NCBI GenBank assembly: GCA_020722185.1
Contig: DYLH01000008.1
Coordinates: forward strand, 8,673-61,936
Length of the DNA: 53,264 nt
Source: Candidatus Avelusimicrobium gallicola
GTDB lineage: Bacteria > Elusimicrobiota > Elusimicrobia > Elusimicrobiales > UBA9959
Reading direction: 5' to 3'
Positions 25,311 to 34,613 of the stretch are shown here, piece after piece (positions within the stretch are counted from its first letter, which is position 1; the number at the start of each line of letters is the position of its first letter). Both the position numbers and the translations under genes were made by a program. The notes beneath the pieces were generated by a model that did not search any database, was not told the DNA's origin, and saw only the letters and a program-made list of their open reading frames with translations.

Positions 25311-26657
25311 ATGAGATTTAAGTTTTTGTCGATATTGTCTGTTTTTTACCTTTTCCAGATTGCGCAAGCAGAAGAACTTACAATAACAAAAGCCGCAGAA
25401 AAAGCGGTCAAGGCAAGTCAGGATGTAAAGAAGGCTGTTTATTCAAAAGATGAGGCCATAGCTTCTCTTAAGGAAGTCAAAAATCTCAAGTGGGGAAGAA
25501 TTAACTTAAAAACTACTTATACCAATGGCGATGAGCCTGTTTACTCCTTTGCAGAGACCTTGAGACAGGGTAAATTTTCCATGGCATCTATGGCTACGGT
25601 GAATAATCCGCCCTCTATTGAGAATACCGAAATAGCCATTGAAGGGGGAATTCCTCTATTTACAGGTTTTGCTTTAACAAACTATGAAAAGATGGGAGAT
25701 CTCGGCAAGAAGGCAGCTAATAGCTATTACGAAAGAACAGTGAGCGCCATAAAATTCAAGGCTGCATGGCTTTACCTTACGGCGGTTTTAAGAAATAATT
25801 TATTGAGTGAGATTGAAAAAACTCTTGCTTCTTCAAGAGAAGAGCTGGATTCTGCCGATAGGCTTAATAAAAGTGGTATGATCCCTGGGTCAGACTATTA
25901 TGCCGCTCTTGCAATTTATTCTGGTCTAGAAAATTACAAGAATATACTAGAAGGAGATTTTAATGATGATTTGAGCCGTTTGGCAGCTGAGACAGGAGTT
26001 AATAAGGATGAACTTAAAATCTCAGGTGAATTGTCAAAACCTTTCTATGAGGAGCTTAACTGTCAAAATCTTTTTACTAATCTGGCAGAGAGAAGAAGAG
26101 ATATAGTAGCCTACAAACTGTTCTCTCAGATCGCAAATATAAAGGCTGATGTTGAGAAAAATTCAATACTACCTGAAATACAGGCTTTTGGCGCTTTCTA
26201 TGGAAATAGTGGCGCGCTAGACTCAATGAAGACCTCAGGAATATATGGCCTAAAATTGAATCTGCCAATTGGTGATCCGACATATTTTGCCAGAAAAGAA
26301 AAAGCCATGGCTAAAGCCAGACAGTCTGAAATGGATTATGAGTCAAGTCTTAAAAATGCCCGCATTTCTCTAAATCTTTCTTGTTCAGATTATGTCTCTT
26401 CTCTTAAATCTGCCAAATTGTCTAAGGAAACTGTGGAGAAAGCTGGCAAATCTCTTGAACTATTTAAGCCGCTTTATGCTCAGGGTAAACAGAGTATAAT
26501 GGAAGTTTTGCGCGCTGAAAACGCCCTTTTTCAAGCCAAAGCTTCTTATTATGAAGCGGTTTATAAAACTCATTTGTTTTACCTTAAAACTCTTTTCGAA
26601 GCTGAGCAACTCAATGAAGAATCTATATCAAAGATTGAAAAAAACATATCTTTTTGA
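25311..26657 (+). CDS. TolC-family outer-membrane channel (RND operon)
   Basis: The 448-aa product has a signal peptide (residues 1-20, ending QIAQAEE) and the two-repeat TolC pattern of long helices. SALKYSE-type coiled stretches flank FTGFALTNYEKMGDLGKKA in the first half and KLNLPIGDPTYFARKEKAMA in the second. A GGAGG precedes the ATG. It is 11 nt from the RND permease gene, so it is the dedicated outer-membrane partner. It is distinct from the 7618-8862 TolC. Confidence 0.85.
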   Translation: MRFKFLSILSVFYLFQIAQAEELTITKAAEKAVKASQDVKKAVYSKDEAIASLKEVKNLKWGRINLKTTYTNGDEPVYSFAETLRQGKFSMASMATVNNPPSIENTEIAIEGGIPLFTGFALTNYEKMGDLGKKAANSYYERTVSAIKFKAAWLYLTAVLRNNLLSEIEKTLASSREELDSADRLNKSGMIPGSDYYAALAIYSGLENYKNILEGDFNDDLSRLAAETGVNKDELKISGELSKPFYEELNCQNLFTNLAERRRDIVAYKLFSQIANIKADVEKNSILPEIQAFGAFYGNSGALDSMKTSGIYGLKLNLPIGDPTYFARKEKAMAKARQSEMDYESSLKNARISLNLSCSDYVSSLKSAKLSKETVEKAGKSLELFKPLYAQGKQSIMEVLRAENALFQAKASYYEAVYKTHLFYLKTLFEAEQLNEESISKIEKNISF

Positions 26658-26668
26658 CGGAGGAATGA

Positions 26669-29600
26669 ATGGACTACAAACAGGAAAATTATGGCTATGC
26701 AGGTAAAATAGCGTCGGCTTTTATAGGTTCAAAACTAACTCCTATTTTGATAATATCAGCTCTGCTTTTGGGTGTGTTTTCCACAATAAACCTCCCTCGT
26801 GAGGAAGAGCCGCAGATAAATGTGCCGATGTTTGATGTGTTCGTCCCATATTACGGGGCAGATCCATCTGAAATAGAAAAAACTGTGGTTAAACTTGGAG
26901 AAAGAAAATTGTGGGAAATCCCCAAGCTTGAATACATATACTCAATGATATATCCGAACATGGCGACTTTCATACTTCGCTTTGAAGTAGGCACTAATCC
27001 TGAAGATGCCGCCAATAGAGTGTATACCAAGGTGCTCTCTTACAAGGATTTGATTCCTTCCGCTGCTGAAGCCCCGATAATAAAGGAGAGAACTATTGAC
27101 GATGTGCCAATTCTTGCCTTAACTCTTTCAGGAAACGGCTATGATGACCACAGACTACGCGCCATTGCCTCAAAAATACAGACAGAGATAAATTCGGTTC
27201 CAAATGTCTCCGAGACTCAGATAATAGGTGGACATAAGAGGCAGCTTATAGTCCATTTTGACCCGGTAAGGATGGCTGAAAAAAGAATAACTCCAACAGC
27301 ATTAGCCGGCATTCTAAAAATGTCTAATGCTGCTTTGCCTTCAGGGCATTACAATGATGGGCTAAAGAAAACAGTGGTAAAAACTGATTCCTTTATAAAA
27401 AATGCAGAAGATTTGAAGAACATAATAGTGGGCATATCAAATGGCTTGCCAGTAAAGCTTTCTGATATAGCTCAGGTAAAAGATGGTCCAGATGAGAAAG
27501 AACAAGCTGTACTTGATTTTGACAGCAAAAGCGGAAAGTATTTGCCCGCTGTGACAATATCTGTAGCCAAGAGAAGAGGCGCCAATGCCACCAAGGTGGC
27601 AAATGATGTGATTGCTCTTGTAGATAAGATGAAGGGAAAAGAGATTGCCTCCGATCTTACAATCAAGGTAACCAGAAATTATGGACATACCGCAAAAGAA
27701 AAATCAGATGAGCTCATATATCATATGCTTTTGGCTACAATATCGGTCACTATACTGATAATGCTGACATTGGGGATGAGAGAAGCTTTTGTGGTTTTGA
27801 TTGCTATACCGGTGACTCTTGCCTTAACTCTACTCGTGTATTATCTATACGGATATACCCTTAACAGGATAACACTTTTTGCGCTAATTTTTTCCATAGG
27901 GATATTGGTTGACGATGCCATAGTGGTGGTGGAGAATATAAACAGGCATTGCGTGATGAAAAATAGAAATTCACTTTTCAAGAATGTAATAAATGCAGTC
28001 GATGAAGTGGGAAATCCCACAATACTTGCCACTTTTACAGTCATAGCCTCCATACTTCCTATGGCTTTTGTTAGGGGAATGATGGGCCCTTATATGCGCC
28101 CTATACCAGTGGGGGCGTCTTTTGCGATGCTTTTTTCTCTTGCTGTGGCTTTCATAGTCACACCATGGCTTTTTGCCAGAATTGTTGAAAAATGGAGATT
28201 GCCACATTGTGAAATTAGCAAGGAAAGCCTCATGGATAGGCTGTATAGAAAATTAATGCAGAAGCTAATATACAAGCCAAAAAATGGAGTTATTTTCCTT
28301 ATATTCAGCGCTTTCCTTACTATTGCGGCTATTTCAATGGTGCTTTTTAAGCAAGTAATTTTCAAAACACTGCCTTTTGACAATAAAAACGAATTTCAGG
28401 TTGTCATAAATATGCCTGAGAGCTCCTCTCTTGAAAATACTAAAAAGGCCGCGATTGAGATGTCAGACTACCTCTCAACCATAAAAGAAGTTAAAAATCT
28501 GCAGTTATACATCGGGACATCCGCTCCGTATAATTTCAATGGGCTTGTGCGTCACTATTTTCTCAGACAGTTTCCATATCAGGCTGACATACAGGTAAAT
28601 TTACTGGATAAAAAGGAGAGAAAGAGACAAAGTCATGAGATAGCTACTTCAGTGCGCCCCACACTTAAAAAAATATCTGATAAATATGGAGCCAGAATAC
28701 AGGTGGCTGAGGTTCCACCAGGCCCGCCAGTTCTAGCAACACTTGTCATAGAAGTATTTGACAAAGATCCACAGGTGAGAAGGGATTTAGCTAAAAAAAT
28801 CAAAAATATGCTTGCCTCAAGCGAGGGAATAGTTGATGTGGATTCTTATGAGCCCGATTATCAGCCCGGTCAGGTTATAAGTGTGGATAGGCAAAAAGCT
28901 ACCTTAAACGGCATAATGTCTTCTGAAATAGCGCAAACTATTTCCATGGCTTTAAATGGATACAATGTAGATATGGCTCATACAGAAAAAGACGATGAGA
29001 TAGTTGACATAAATGTGCGTCTACCAGAAAAGCTTAGAAAGAATACATTTTTCCTTGATCAGATAAAGCTTTTTTCGCCAAATGGCACGCCAATAGCCTT
29101 GTCTTCTTTGACAAAGAAGGTTTCAAGAGCTGAGCCAAATCCACTTTTCAGGAAAAATCTACAACCAGTTACATATGTAACCGCAGACATATCCGGTGGC
29201 GAAGAAAGCCCAATATATGCGGTGTTAAATCTGCAATCAGATATCAGAAGCTTGGCTAAAAAAGAGGGGATAAAGATAGAACAATATTTCACGAAACAGC
29301 CAAACAGCTCTTTTGAAACTGCTATAAAATGGGATGGAGAATGGCAGATAACATACGAAGTATTTAGAGATCTTGGCATAGCCTTTTTGGCAGTGCTTGT
29401 TCTGATCTATATACTTGTTGTCGCATGGTTTGAGGATTTTGTTACACCTCTAATAATAATGTCTGCAATACCACTGGCTTTAGTTGGAATAATTCCAGCT
29501 CACTGGGCTATGAAAGCTTTTTTTACCGCGACTTCTATGATAGGTTTTATAGCCTCTGCCGGCATAGTGGTGAGAAACTCCATAATACTTGTTGACTTCG

Positions 29601-29914
29601 TAAAACTTAAAATAGCTGAGGGTATGGAGTTGAAAGAAGCTGTTATAGAAGCGGGTGTCATAAGATTTAGACCAATGCTTTTGACATCTCTGGCTGTGAT
29701 AGTGGGCGCTGGCGTAATACTCTTTGATCCCATATTTCAGGGACTGGCAATCTCTCTCATCTCAGGACAGATAGCCTCAACACTTCTTTCAAGAGTAGCG
29801 GTGCCAGTTCTCTATTATCTTACCTTCAAAAGAGATTTTGAAATAGGTAAAATAAAAGCGGAAAGAGGTTCTGTTATGGATCTTGATGATAGAGCTGAAA
29901 TAAGCGGGGAGTGA
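26669..29914 (+). CDS. RND-family efflux permease (AcrB/MdtB-like)
   Basis: Proton-driven inner-membrane trimeric efflux pump of 1081 aa. It has the duplicated layout: a helix at residues 27-45, a large periplasmic loop, a six-helix bundle (about 350-520), then the same again (about 540-1060). The proton-relay pair is in GILVDDAIVVVENI. MMGPYMRPIPVGASFAM and GIVVRNSIILVDF are further conserved segments. The sequence is of the drug-type (HAE) group; no metal-pump signature was noticed. A GGAGG starts it. No adaptor (AcrA/HlyD) gene lies beside it, although tolC precedes and a small Cys-rich gene follows. Confidence 0.92.
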   Translation: MDYKQENYGYAGKIASAFIGSKLTPILIISALLLGVFSTINLPREEEPQINVPMFDVFVPYYGADPSEIEKTVVKLGERKLWEIPKLEYIYSMIYPNMATFILRFEVGTNPEDAANRVYTKVLSYKDLIPSAAEAPIIKERTIDDVPILALTLSGNGYDDHRLRAIASKIQTEINSVPNVSETQIIGGHKRQLIVHFDPVRMAEKRITPTALAGILKMSNAALPSGHYNDGLKKTVVKTDSFIKNAEDLKNIIVGISNGLPVKLSDIAQVKDGPDEKEQAVLDFDSKSGKYLPAVTISVAKRRGANATKVANDVIALVDKMKGKEIASDLTIKVTRNYGHTAKEKSDELIYHMLLATISVTILIMLTLGMREAFVVLIAIPVTLALTLLVYYLYGYTLNRITLFALIFSIGILVDDAIVVVENINRHCVMKNRNSLFKNVINAVDEVGNPTILATFTVIASILPMAFVRGMMGPYMRPIPVGASFAMLFSLAVAFIVTPWLFARIVEKWRLPHCEISKESLMDRLYRKLMQKLIYKPKNGVIFLIFSAFLTIAAISMVLFKQVIFKTLPFDNKNEFQVVINMPESSSLENTKKAAIEMSDYLSTIKEVKNLQLYIGTSAPYNFNGLVRHYFLRQFPYQADIQVNLLDKKERKRQSHEIATSVRPTLKKISDKYGARIQVAEVPPGPPVLATLVIEVFDKDPQVRRDLAKKIKNMLASSEGIVDVDSYEPDYQPGQVISVDRQKATLNGIMSSEIAQTISMALNGYNVDMAHTEKDDEIVDINVRLPEKLRKNTFFLDQIKLFSPNGTPIALSSLTKKVSRAEPNPLFRKNLQPVTYVTADISGGEESPIYAVLNLQSDIRSLAKKEGIKIEQYFTKQPNSSFETAIKWDGEWQITYEVFRDLGIAFLAVLVLIYILVVAWFEDFVTPLIIMSAIPLALVGIIPAHWAMKAFFTATSMIGFIASAGIVVRNSIILVDFVKLKIAEGMELKEAVIEAGVIRFRPMLLTSLAVIVGAGVILFDPIFQGLAISLISGQIASTLLSRVAVPVLYYLTFKRDFEIGKIKAERGSVMDLDDRAEISGE

Positions 29915-29916
29915 TT

Positions 29917-30105
29917 ATGGAAAAAGAAGAAAAAGAAAACAATAAAAATGAAAAGAAAGAAACTAAAACAGGTAAGTACATATACGACAAAAAACTGGGA
30001 AAGGTTGTAAAAGTATCAGATGATATAGTTGGTCTAAAGAAAGGCGGTTCGGATTCAAATCAGGGACCTTCATGTGGACCTGGCGGTTGCTGCTGCTGTG
30101 GTTAG
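29917..30105 (+). CDS. Small Cys-rich C-terminus protein
   Basis: The 62-aa cytoplasmic protein has a Lys/Glu-rich first third, then GKYIYDKKLGKVVKVSDDI and a terminal CGPGGCCCCG. The tail could bind metal or a thiol-reactive compound. The ATG at 29917 follows GGAG and the gene begins 2 nt after the RND stop. Position suggests it is cotranscribed with the pump. No known family can be named. Confidence 0.65.
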   Translation: MEKEEKENNKNEKKETKTGKYIYDKKLGKVVKVSDDIVGLKKGGSDSNQGPSCGPGGCCCCG

Positions 30106-30113
30106 GAGATAGT

Positions 30114-30292
30114 ATGAAGTTAGGTTCTTGGCTGGAATCGTTGTAAGAGTAAGTGTCCTATTGGCTAAATATGTACACCCAAATTTCATGTGGCTGACAT
30201 TTTTTGTGGGATTGAATATGCTTCAGTCAGCTTTGACAAAATAGTGTCCAGCTATATGGTTTTTTAGAAAAATTGGGATCAAGGATTGCTAA
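30114..30292 (+). pseudogene. Broken DUF2892 (YgaP-like) membrane protein gene
   Basis: From 30122 one frame reads RFLAGIVVRVSVLLAKYVHP and then a second helix ending FVGLNMLQSA, the two-helix core of DUF2892 proteins. A TAG follows at 30242-30244, and the same frame continues CPAIWFFRKIGIKDC to TAA (30290-30292), matching the usual CP-containing end of the family. The only nearby ATG (30114, after GGAG) is in another frame and stops after 10 codons. Two lesions are therefore present: an N-terminal frame change and an internal stop, probably from TGG or a Phe codon. DUF2892 genes often accompany RND pumps. The 3' end overlaps the dedA stop. Confidence 0.7.
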
Positions 30293-30950
30293 CCTTTCTA
30301 TAGCGTGCTTTGTATAGCTCAATAAATCCGGGGAGAACTGAAATAATGATTATGGCCATTATAACCATAGAGAAGTTGTTCTTTACAAGCGGGATATTCC
30401 CAAAGAAATATCCCGCTGGCACTATCACTGCCGTCCAGAGCGCTGCGCCGGTTATGTTATAAATAATAAATTTTGAATACTTCATGTATCCAATTCCAGC
30501 CACAAAAGGCGCAAAAGTCCTGACTATAGGCACGAACCTTGCTATGACTATGGTTTTTGTGCCGTACTTTTCATAAAATTGATGAGTTTTGTCAAGGTAT
30601 TCTTTTTTGAAAATTTTAGAATTTTTATAATGAAAAACCTTAGGTCCTATATATTTCCCAATATGATAATTTACCCCATCGCCTATCACGGCAGCCAGAA
30701 ATACCATAATGATTGAAACCCATATGTCCAGATATCCAAGACCGGCAAAAGTTCCTATAGCAAAAAGTAAAGAATCACCAGGCAAAAATGGAGTCACCAC
30801 AAAACCAGTCTCAGCAAATATGACCATAAAAATGACAAAATATGACCAGACACCGTAGTTGTTTATAATTGCCCCTAAATATTTATCCAAATGCAAAAAA
30901 ATATCAAGGGCTTTTATAAAGAAATTTGTAGTATATTGAATTAATTCCAT
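30279..30950 (-). CDS. DedA/SNARE-associated family membrane protein
   Basis: The 223-aa inner-membrane protein of the DedA superfamily is thought to flip or transport phospholipids such as undecaprenyl phosphate and phosphatidylethanolamine. Motifs are FAETGFVVTPFLPGDSLLF, GDGVNYHIGK and ARFVPIVRTFAPFVAGIG, with conserved acidic and Arg residues. About five helices are seen. The ATG at 30950 is preferred over an upstream TTG at 30956. A TGATAGAAT box ends 6 nt before it, so translation may be leaderless. Confidence 0.88.
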   Translation of the reverse strand: MELIQYTTNFFIKALDIFLHLDKYLGAIINNYGVWSYFVIFMVIFAETGFVVTPFLPGDSLLFAIGTFAGLGYLDIWVSIIMVFLAAVIGDGVNYHIGKYIGPKVFHYKNSKIFKKEYLDKTHQFYEKYGTKTIVIARFVPIVRTFAPFVAGIGYMKYSKFIIYNITGAALWTAVIVPAGYFFGNIPLVKNNFSMVIMAIIIISVLPGFIELYKARYRKVSNP

Positions 30951-30956
30951 AGACAA

Positions 30957-30965
30957 ATTCTATCA
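30957..30965 (-). promoter_or_regulatory. Extended -10 box 6 nt before the dedA start codon
   Basis: The minus strand reads TGA-TAGAAT, then six bases (TTGTCT), then ATG at 30950. The predicted start site falls on or next to the start codon, leaving no room for a Shine-Dalgarno site. Confidence 0.55.
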
Positions 30966-31092
30966 TATTGTAAGAAAAATTATTTTTCCATACATTAGTA
31001 TTTAAGTTTAGGTTTATCTGTTTTTGTTTTATGGTAGAATATTTTTGGTATTATTTCTTAGAATGAAATTTTTATTTTTTGGAGGTTATAAA

Positions 31093-31467
31093 ATGAAAAA
31101 GGGTATTATACTGAGTTTTATTTTCCTTTGTTCTTGTGGTCCAAGAATTTACAATAGAAGCATCATAAAGGTTCCCAGAACAGAAGAAAATCTAAAGATA
31201 ATAAGAGAATGCCAGAGTTCCATTGCCACTGCTTTGCCCTACAATGCCGATGGCGTGAAGTATAGATGCTATAGCACGCTCAAAAAAGATGATAAAAAAA
31301 TGGTCAAATTTGTATGTAGTTCTGGGGTGGGTTTTTGTCTTGCACTTTTTAAGATGTATCATGTGCCGCAGGGATGTTCATTCCTAGATAGTGAATCAAG
31401 CGATTATGTCATGTATCTTGTGTGTGATCCAGATGTAGTAATTCCCGATGAGATAGTTGTAAAGTAG
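31093..31467 (+). CDS. Small cysteine-containing lipoprotein, unknown function
   Basis: The 124-aa product begins MKKGIILSFIFLCSCG, a short signal with a lipobox-like LCSC. The body has several cysteines (near residues 38, 55, 75, 81, 96 and 112) that could form disulfides. The GGAGG at 31081-31085 fixes the start at 31093. It stands alone between dedA, which diverges from it, and the tRNA/glycerate kinase unit. No family recognised. Confidence 0.6.
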   Translation: MKKGIILSFIFLCSCGPRIYNRSIIKVPRTEENLKIIRECQSSIATALPYNADGVKYRCYSTLKKDDKKMVKFVCSSGVGFCLALFKMYHVPQGCSFLDSESSDYVMYLVCDPDVVIPDEIVVK

Positions 31468-31511
31468 ATACGCCTATTGCTCACTCCCTGTGTGTGACTA
31501 TGTTTGTAATA

Positions 31512-31583
31512 TGGGTGGTACAGGGTTCGAACCTGTGACCTTTCGCGTGTGAGGCGAACGCTCTTCCGCTGAGCTAACCACCC
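31512..31583 (-). tRNA. tRNA-Val (anticodon CAC)
   Basis: The minus strand folds into a full cloverleaf of 72 nt. The acceptor stem is GGGTGGT/ACCACCC, the D stem GCTC/GAGC, and the anticodon arm TTCGC-CTCACAC-GCGAA with anticodon CAC (valine codon GTG). The T arm is ACAGG-TTCGAAC-CCTGT. The discriminator is A and CCA is not encoded. It lies 15 nt downstream of glycerate kinase on the same strand. Confidence 0.95.
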
Positions 31584-31598
31584 TTAGAAGAGTAGTAT

Positions 31599-32723
31599 CT
31601 ATATTTTACTATTTTTTAAAGCCTTTTTAATTATCTCATCCTTGCATCTTATAATTGTTTTTTCTATGGCAAGAGCTGGATTTGACATACAATAACTTAA
31701 AGAGAAATATTTTTTCATTTCTATAATAAAATCAAAGATGGCCTTGTCTTTAATCTTGTTTTCATAGCATATGCAAAAGGATTTTTTTCTGTTCAATCTC
31801 GACAGATAAGCTATATGTAATGGCATTTTGCCATTGAGTGTTGTTTGATCAACTATGGCCTCTCCGGTGAATACAAGGTCGCTAGAAAAAATTTCTCCAA
31901 ACAAGTCTTTTCTTTCGGATATAAAAATTGCGCCATCCACTATCTCCGCTCTACAAAAGGCGGCCAATCCCGCGCCAAGTCCTCCTGCAGAGCCTGCGCC
32001 TCTTATCCCTGTCACATCTGTGCGCAAGTCTTTCTTAATCACCTGAGAAAGCCTTGTAAGAGCTTTTTCTATTGTTTCCACTTCATTTGTGGAGGCGCCT
32101 TTTTGCGGAGAATAGGTTTTGGCCGTGCCATCTTTGCCTAAAAGAGGATTTTTTACATCACTAATTGCCATAAATGAAGCGCTTTTGAAAATTTTCTCTT
32201 TTGGCGCCTTTATTTTGTTTAGGGATAAAAGATCAAAAATAGATTCCTTTATTTCATTTCCTTTCTCATTGAGGAAAGAAAATCCTAGAGCTCTTGCCAT
32301 GCCGACTCCGCCATCGGATGAAGCGGTGCCGCCAAGCCCAAGGTAAATTATTCTGGCCCCTCTTTTTATTGCATCCTCAATAAGTTCTCCCACCCCATAA
32401 CTAGTGGCTTCCATAGGCTTTAATTGAGATTTTTTTAGATATTTAATTCCGCATGCCTGCGCTATTTCTATAAAGGCTTCTTTGCCTTTCAGTATGTATT
32501 TTGCATCAACAGTCATTTCTGGCAATGGCCCATTTACTTTTAAAGAGATTAAATCTCCTTCTTTGGAAAAACAATCCAGAAATCCATCTCCACCATCAGA
32601 AACAGGCACACTGGTAAATTCAGATTTTGGCAATATTTTTTTACATGCTTTTATGCAGGCTTCATTGGCCAAATATGATGTAATAGTTCCTTTGAAAGAA
32701 TTTATGGCGGCAAGAGTTTTCAC
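31599..32723 (-). CDS. Glycerate kinase (GlxK/GarK family)
   Basis: Phosphorylates D-glycerate with ATP. The 374-aa product has the family length and typical segments: AINSFKGTITSYLANEA, VSDGGDGFLDCF, LGLGGTASSDGGVGMARALG, GAGSAGGLGAGLAAF and SDLVFTGEAIVDQTTLNGK. It starts at GTG 32723; a TATAAT ends 6 nt upstream, so the mRNA may be leaderless. It diverges from the carbamoyltransferase gene across a 36-nt gap. Whether the product is 2- or 3-phosphoglycerate is not decided here; this family mostly makes 2-phosphoglycerate. Confidence 0.9.
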   Translation of the reverse strand: MKTLAAINSFKGTITSYLANEACIKACKKILPKSEFTSVPVSDGGDGFLDCFSKEGDLISLKVNGPLPEMTVDAKYILKGKEAFIEIAQACGIKYLKKSQLKPMEATSYGVGELIEDAIKRGARIIYLGLGGTASSDGGVGMARALGFSFLNEKGNEIKESIFDLLSLNKIKAPKEKIFKSASFMAISDVKNPLLGKDGTAKTYSPQKGASTNEVETIEKALTRLSQVIKKDLRTDVTGIRGAGSAGGLGAGLAAFCRAEIVDGAIFISERKDLFGEIFSSDLVFTGEAIVDQTTLNGKMPLHIAYLSRLNRKKSFCICYENKIKDKAIFDFIIEMKKYFSLSYCMSNPALAIEKTIIRCKDEIIKKALKNSKI

Positions 32724-32759
32724 AATAAGATTATAGCCAATTTTGATATAATTTTCTGT
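32724..32759. promoter_or_regulatory. Back-to-back leaderless promoters
   Basis: On the minus strand TATAAT (32735-32730) lies 6 nt before the GTG of glycerate kinase. On the plus strand TGA-TATAAT (32744-32752, extended -10) lies 7 nt before the ATG of the carbamoyltransferase. The 36-nt gap holds both, with no room for either ribosome site. No good -35 is seen for either. Confidence 0.6.
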
Positions 32760-34613
32760 ATGAAAATACTTGGAATTTCAGCCTTTTATCATGACTCTGC
32801 GGTTGCTCTGATAGAAGATGGTCAGATAATCGCTGCTGCTCAGGAAGAGCGGTTCACTAGAAAAAAACACGATAAAAATTTTCCCAAAAACGCTTTGTCT
32901 TATTGCCTTAAAGAGGCTGGGGTCAGATTGACTGATATTGACGCAGTGGCTTTCTATGAAAAGCCTCTTTTGAAGTTTGAAAGGCTGCTTGAGACATATT
33001 ATGCCTTTGCTCCCATTGGTTTTTCCTCATTTCTTAAAGCTATGCCATTATGGATTAAAGAAAAGCTTTTTCTCAAAGATTTAATTAGGAAAGAACTTTC
33101 TGAATTTGGCGATATTTCAAATTCAAAACTTCTTTTTCCTGAACACCATCTTTCGCACGCCGCTTCGGCTTTCTTCCCATCTCCATTTGAAAAAGCTGCA
33201 ATACTTACAGTTGATGGCGTTGGAGAATGGGCTACAGCCACAATAAGCAAAGGCGATGGCAATAAAATAGAGATACTTCGCGAGCTGAGATTCCCTCATT
33301 CAGTGGGCTTGCTTTATTCCGCCTTTACATATTATTTAGGATTTAGGGTTAATTCTGGAGAATACAAGCTTATGGGATTGGCTCCTTACGGCAATCCTTT
33401 ATCTGAAAGAACTGAAAAATTTATAGAGCTTATAAAAAGGGATATTGTAAGTGTAAAAGATGATGGCTCAATCTATCTCAATCAAAAATATTTTGACTAC
33501 TGTACAGGGCTTGTAATGAGCAAAAATGAAAACTGGGAAAAACTCTTTGGTTTTCCTCCTAGAAAACCAGAAAGTGAAATACTCCAAGAACATTGCGATC
33601 TTGCTCTAGCTATACAAAAAGTTACTGAAGAGATAGTTCTTAAAATGGCTAAGACTGCTAAAGATTTAGTCGGCAGTGAAAATCTTTGTTTGGCGGGAGG
33701 AACAGCTCTTAACTGCGTAGCCAATGGCAAAATACTTAACTCAAATATATTCAAAGATCTATGGATACAGCCGGCTTCAGGCGATGCCGGCGGGGCGCTC
33801 GGGGCTGCCATGTCTGTTTATCATATTTACTTCAAAAAAGAAAGAAAAGCTGTTTCTGGAGATTCTATGCGTGGTTCATACCTCGGACCTGAATTTTCTG
33901 ACAAGGATATAGAAATTTCAGTCAAAGAGTTTTCCGCAGTCTGGGAAGTAGAAAAAGATTTTGACAAATTGTGTCAAAGGATTGCTGCTTTATTAAATGA
34001 TGGAAAGGTGGTAGGTTGGTTTCAGGGGAAGATGGAGTGGGGGCCAAGGGCTCTTGGAAATAGATCTATTTTAGGCGATGCAAGAAATCCAGAAATGCAG
34101 AAAAAACTTAATTTGAAAATAAAATATAGGGAAAGTTTTAGACCATTTGCTCCAAGCGTTCTATACGAGGATGTTGGTAAATATTTTGAAATGTCAAACC
34201 CTTCTCCCTATATGCTGCTTGTGGCAGATGTGGCAAAAAATAGAAGGAAGCCTTTGCCGGCAGAATATCACAAAATGCCCTTGAGAGATAAACTTTACTT
34301 TTTGCGTTCTGATATTCCTGCAATAACCCATCTGGATTACTCTGCCAGACTTCAAACTGTGCATAGAGAGACAAATCCTCTCTACCATAAACTAATAAGC
34401 GCTTTCAAGAATCTGACAGGATATGGGGTAATAGTAAATACGAGTTTTAATGTAAGAGGCGAACCAATAGTCATGACGCCAAAAGATGCTTATAAATGTT
34501 TTATGAGAACTGAAATGGATGTGCTTGTTATGGGAAATTATATTTTCGAAAAATCCAAACAGCCCAAATGGCCATATGGAGATGAATGGAAAAAAGATTA
34601 TGTCTTGGATTAA
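32760..34613 (+). CDS. O-carbamoyltransferase (NodU/CmcH/SxtI family)
   Basis: Transfers a carbamoyl group from carbamoyl phosphate, via carbamoyl-adenylate, to a hydroxyl of a sugar or natural product. The 617-aa product has the N-terminal Kae1-like domain: ILGISAFYHDSAVALIEDG, AAQEERFTRKKHD, PEHHLSHAASAFF, LTVDGVGEWAT, LAGGTALNCVANGK and ASGDAGGALGAA. The C-terminal carbamoyl-phosphate domain has KMEWGPRALGNRSILGDAR, FRPFAPSVL and NTSFNVRGEPIV. It heads a cassette with SGNH hydrolase, DUF5989 and SxtJ genes, the combination also known from the saxitoxin cluster (sxtI/J/K). The substrate is unknown; cell-surface glycans are plausible. Confidence 0.93.
   Translation: MKILGISAFYHDSAVALIEDGQIIAAAQEERFTRKKHDKNFPKNALSYCLKEAGVRLTDIDAVAFYEKPLLKFERLLETYYAFAPIGFSSFLKAMPLWIKEKLFLKDLIRKELSEFGDISNSKLLFPEHHLSHAASAFFPSPFEKAAILTVDGVGEWATATISKGDGNKIEILRELRFPHSVGLLYSAFTYYLGFRVNSGEYKLMGLAPYGNPLSERTEKFIELIKRDIVSVKDDGSIYLNQKYFDYCTGLVMSKNENWEKLFGFPPRKPESEILQEHCDLALAIQKVTEEIVLKMAKTAKDLVGSENLCLAGGTALNCVANGKILNSNIFKDLWIQPASGDAGGALGAAMSVYHIYFKKERKAVSGDSMRGSYLGPEFSDKDIEISVKEFSAVWEVEKDFDKLCQRIAALLNDGKVVGWFQGKMEWGPRALGNRSILGDARNPEMQKKLNLKIKYRESFRPFAPSVLYEDVGKYFEMSNPSPYMLLVADVAKNRRKPLPAEYHKMPLRDKLYFLRSDIPAITHLDYSARLQTVHRETNPLYHKLISAFKNLTGYGVIVNTSFNVRGEPIVMTPKDAYKCFMRTEMDVLVMGNYIFEKSKQPKWPYGDEWKKDYVLD

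Noticed and set aside
30242-30244. TAG as a recoded amino acid codon in the DUF2892 remnant
   Set aside because: TAG ends several intact genes here (11744-11746, 12238-12240, 31465-31467), and the remnant also has a second lesion at its start.
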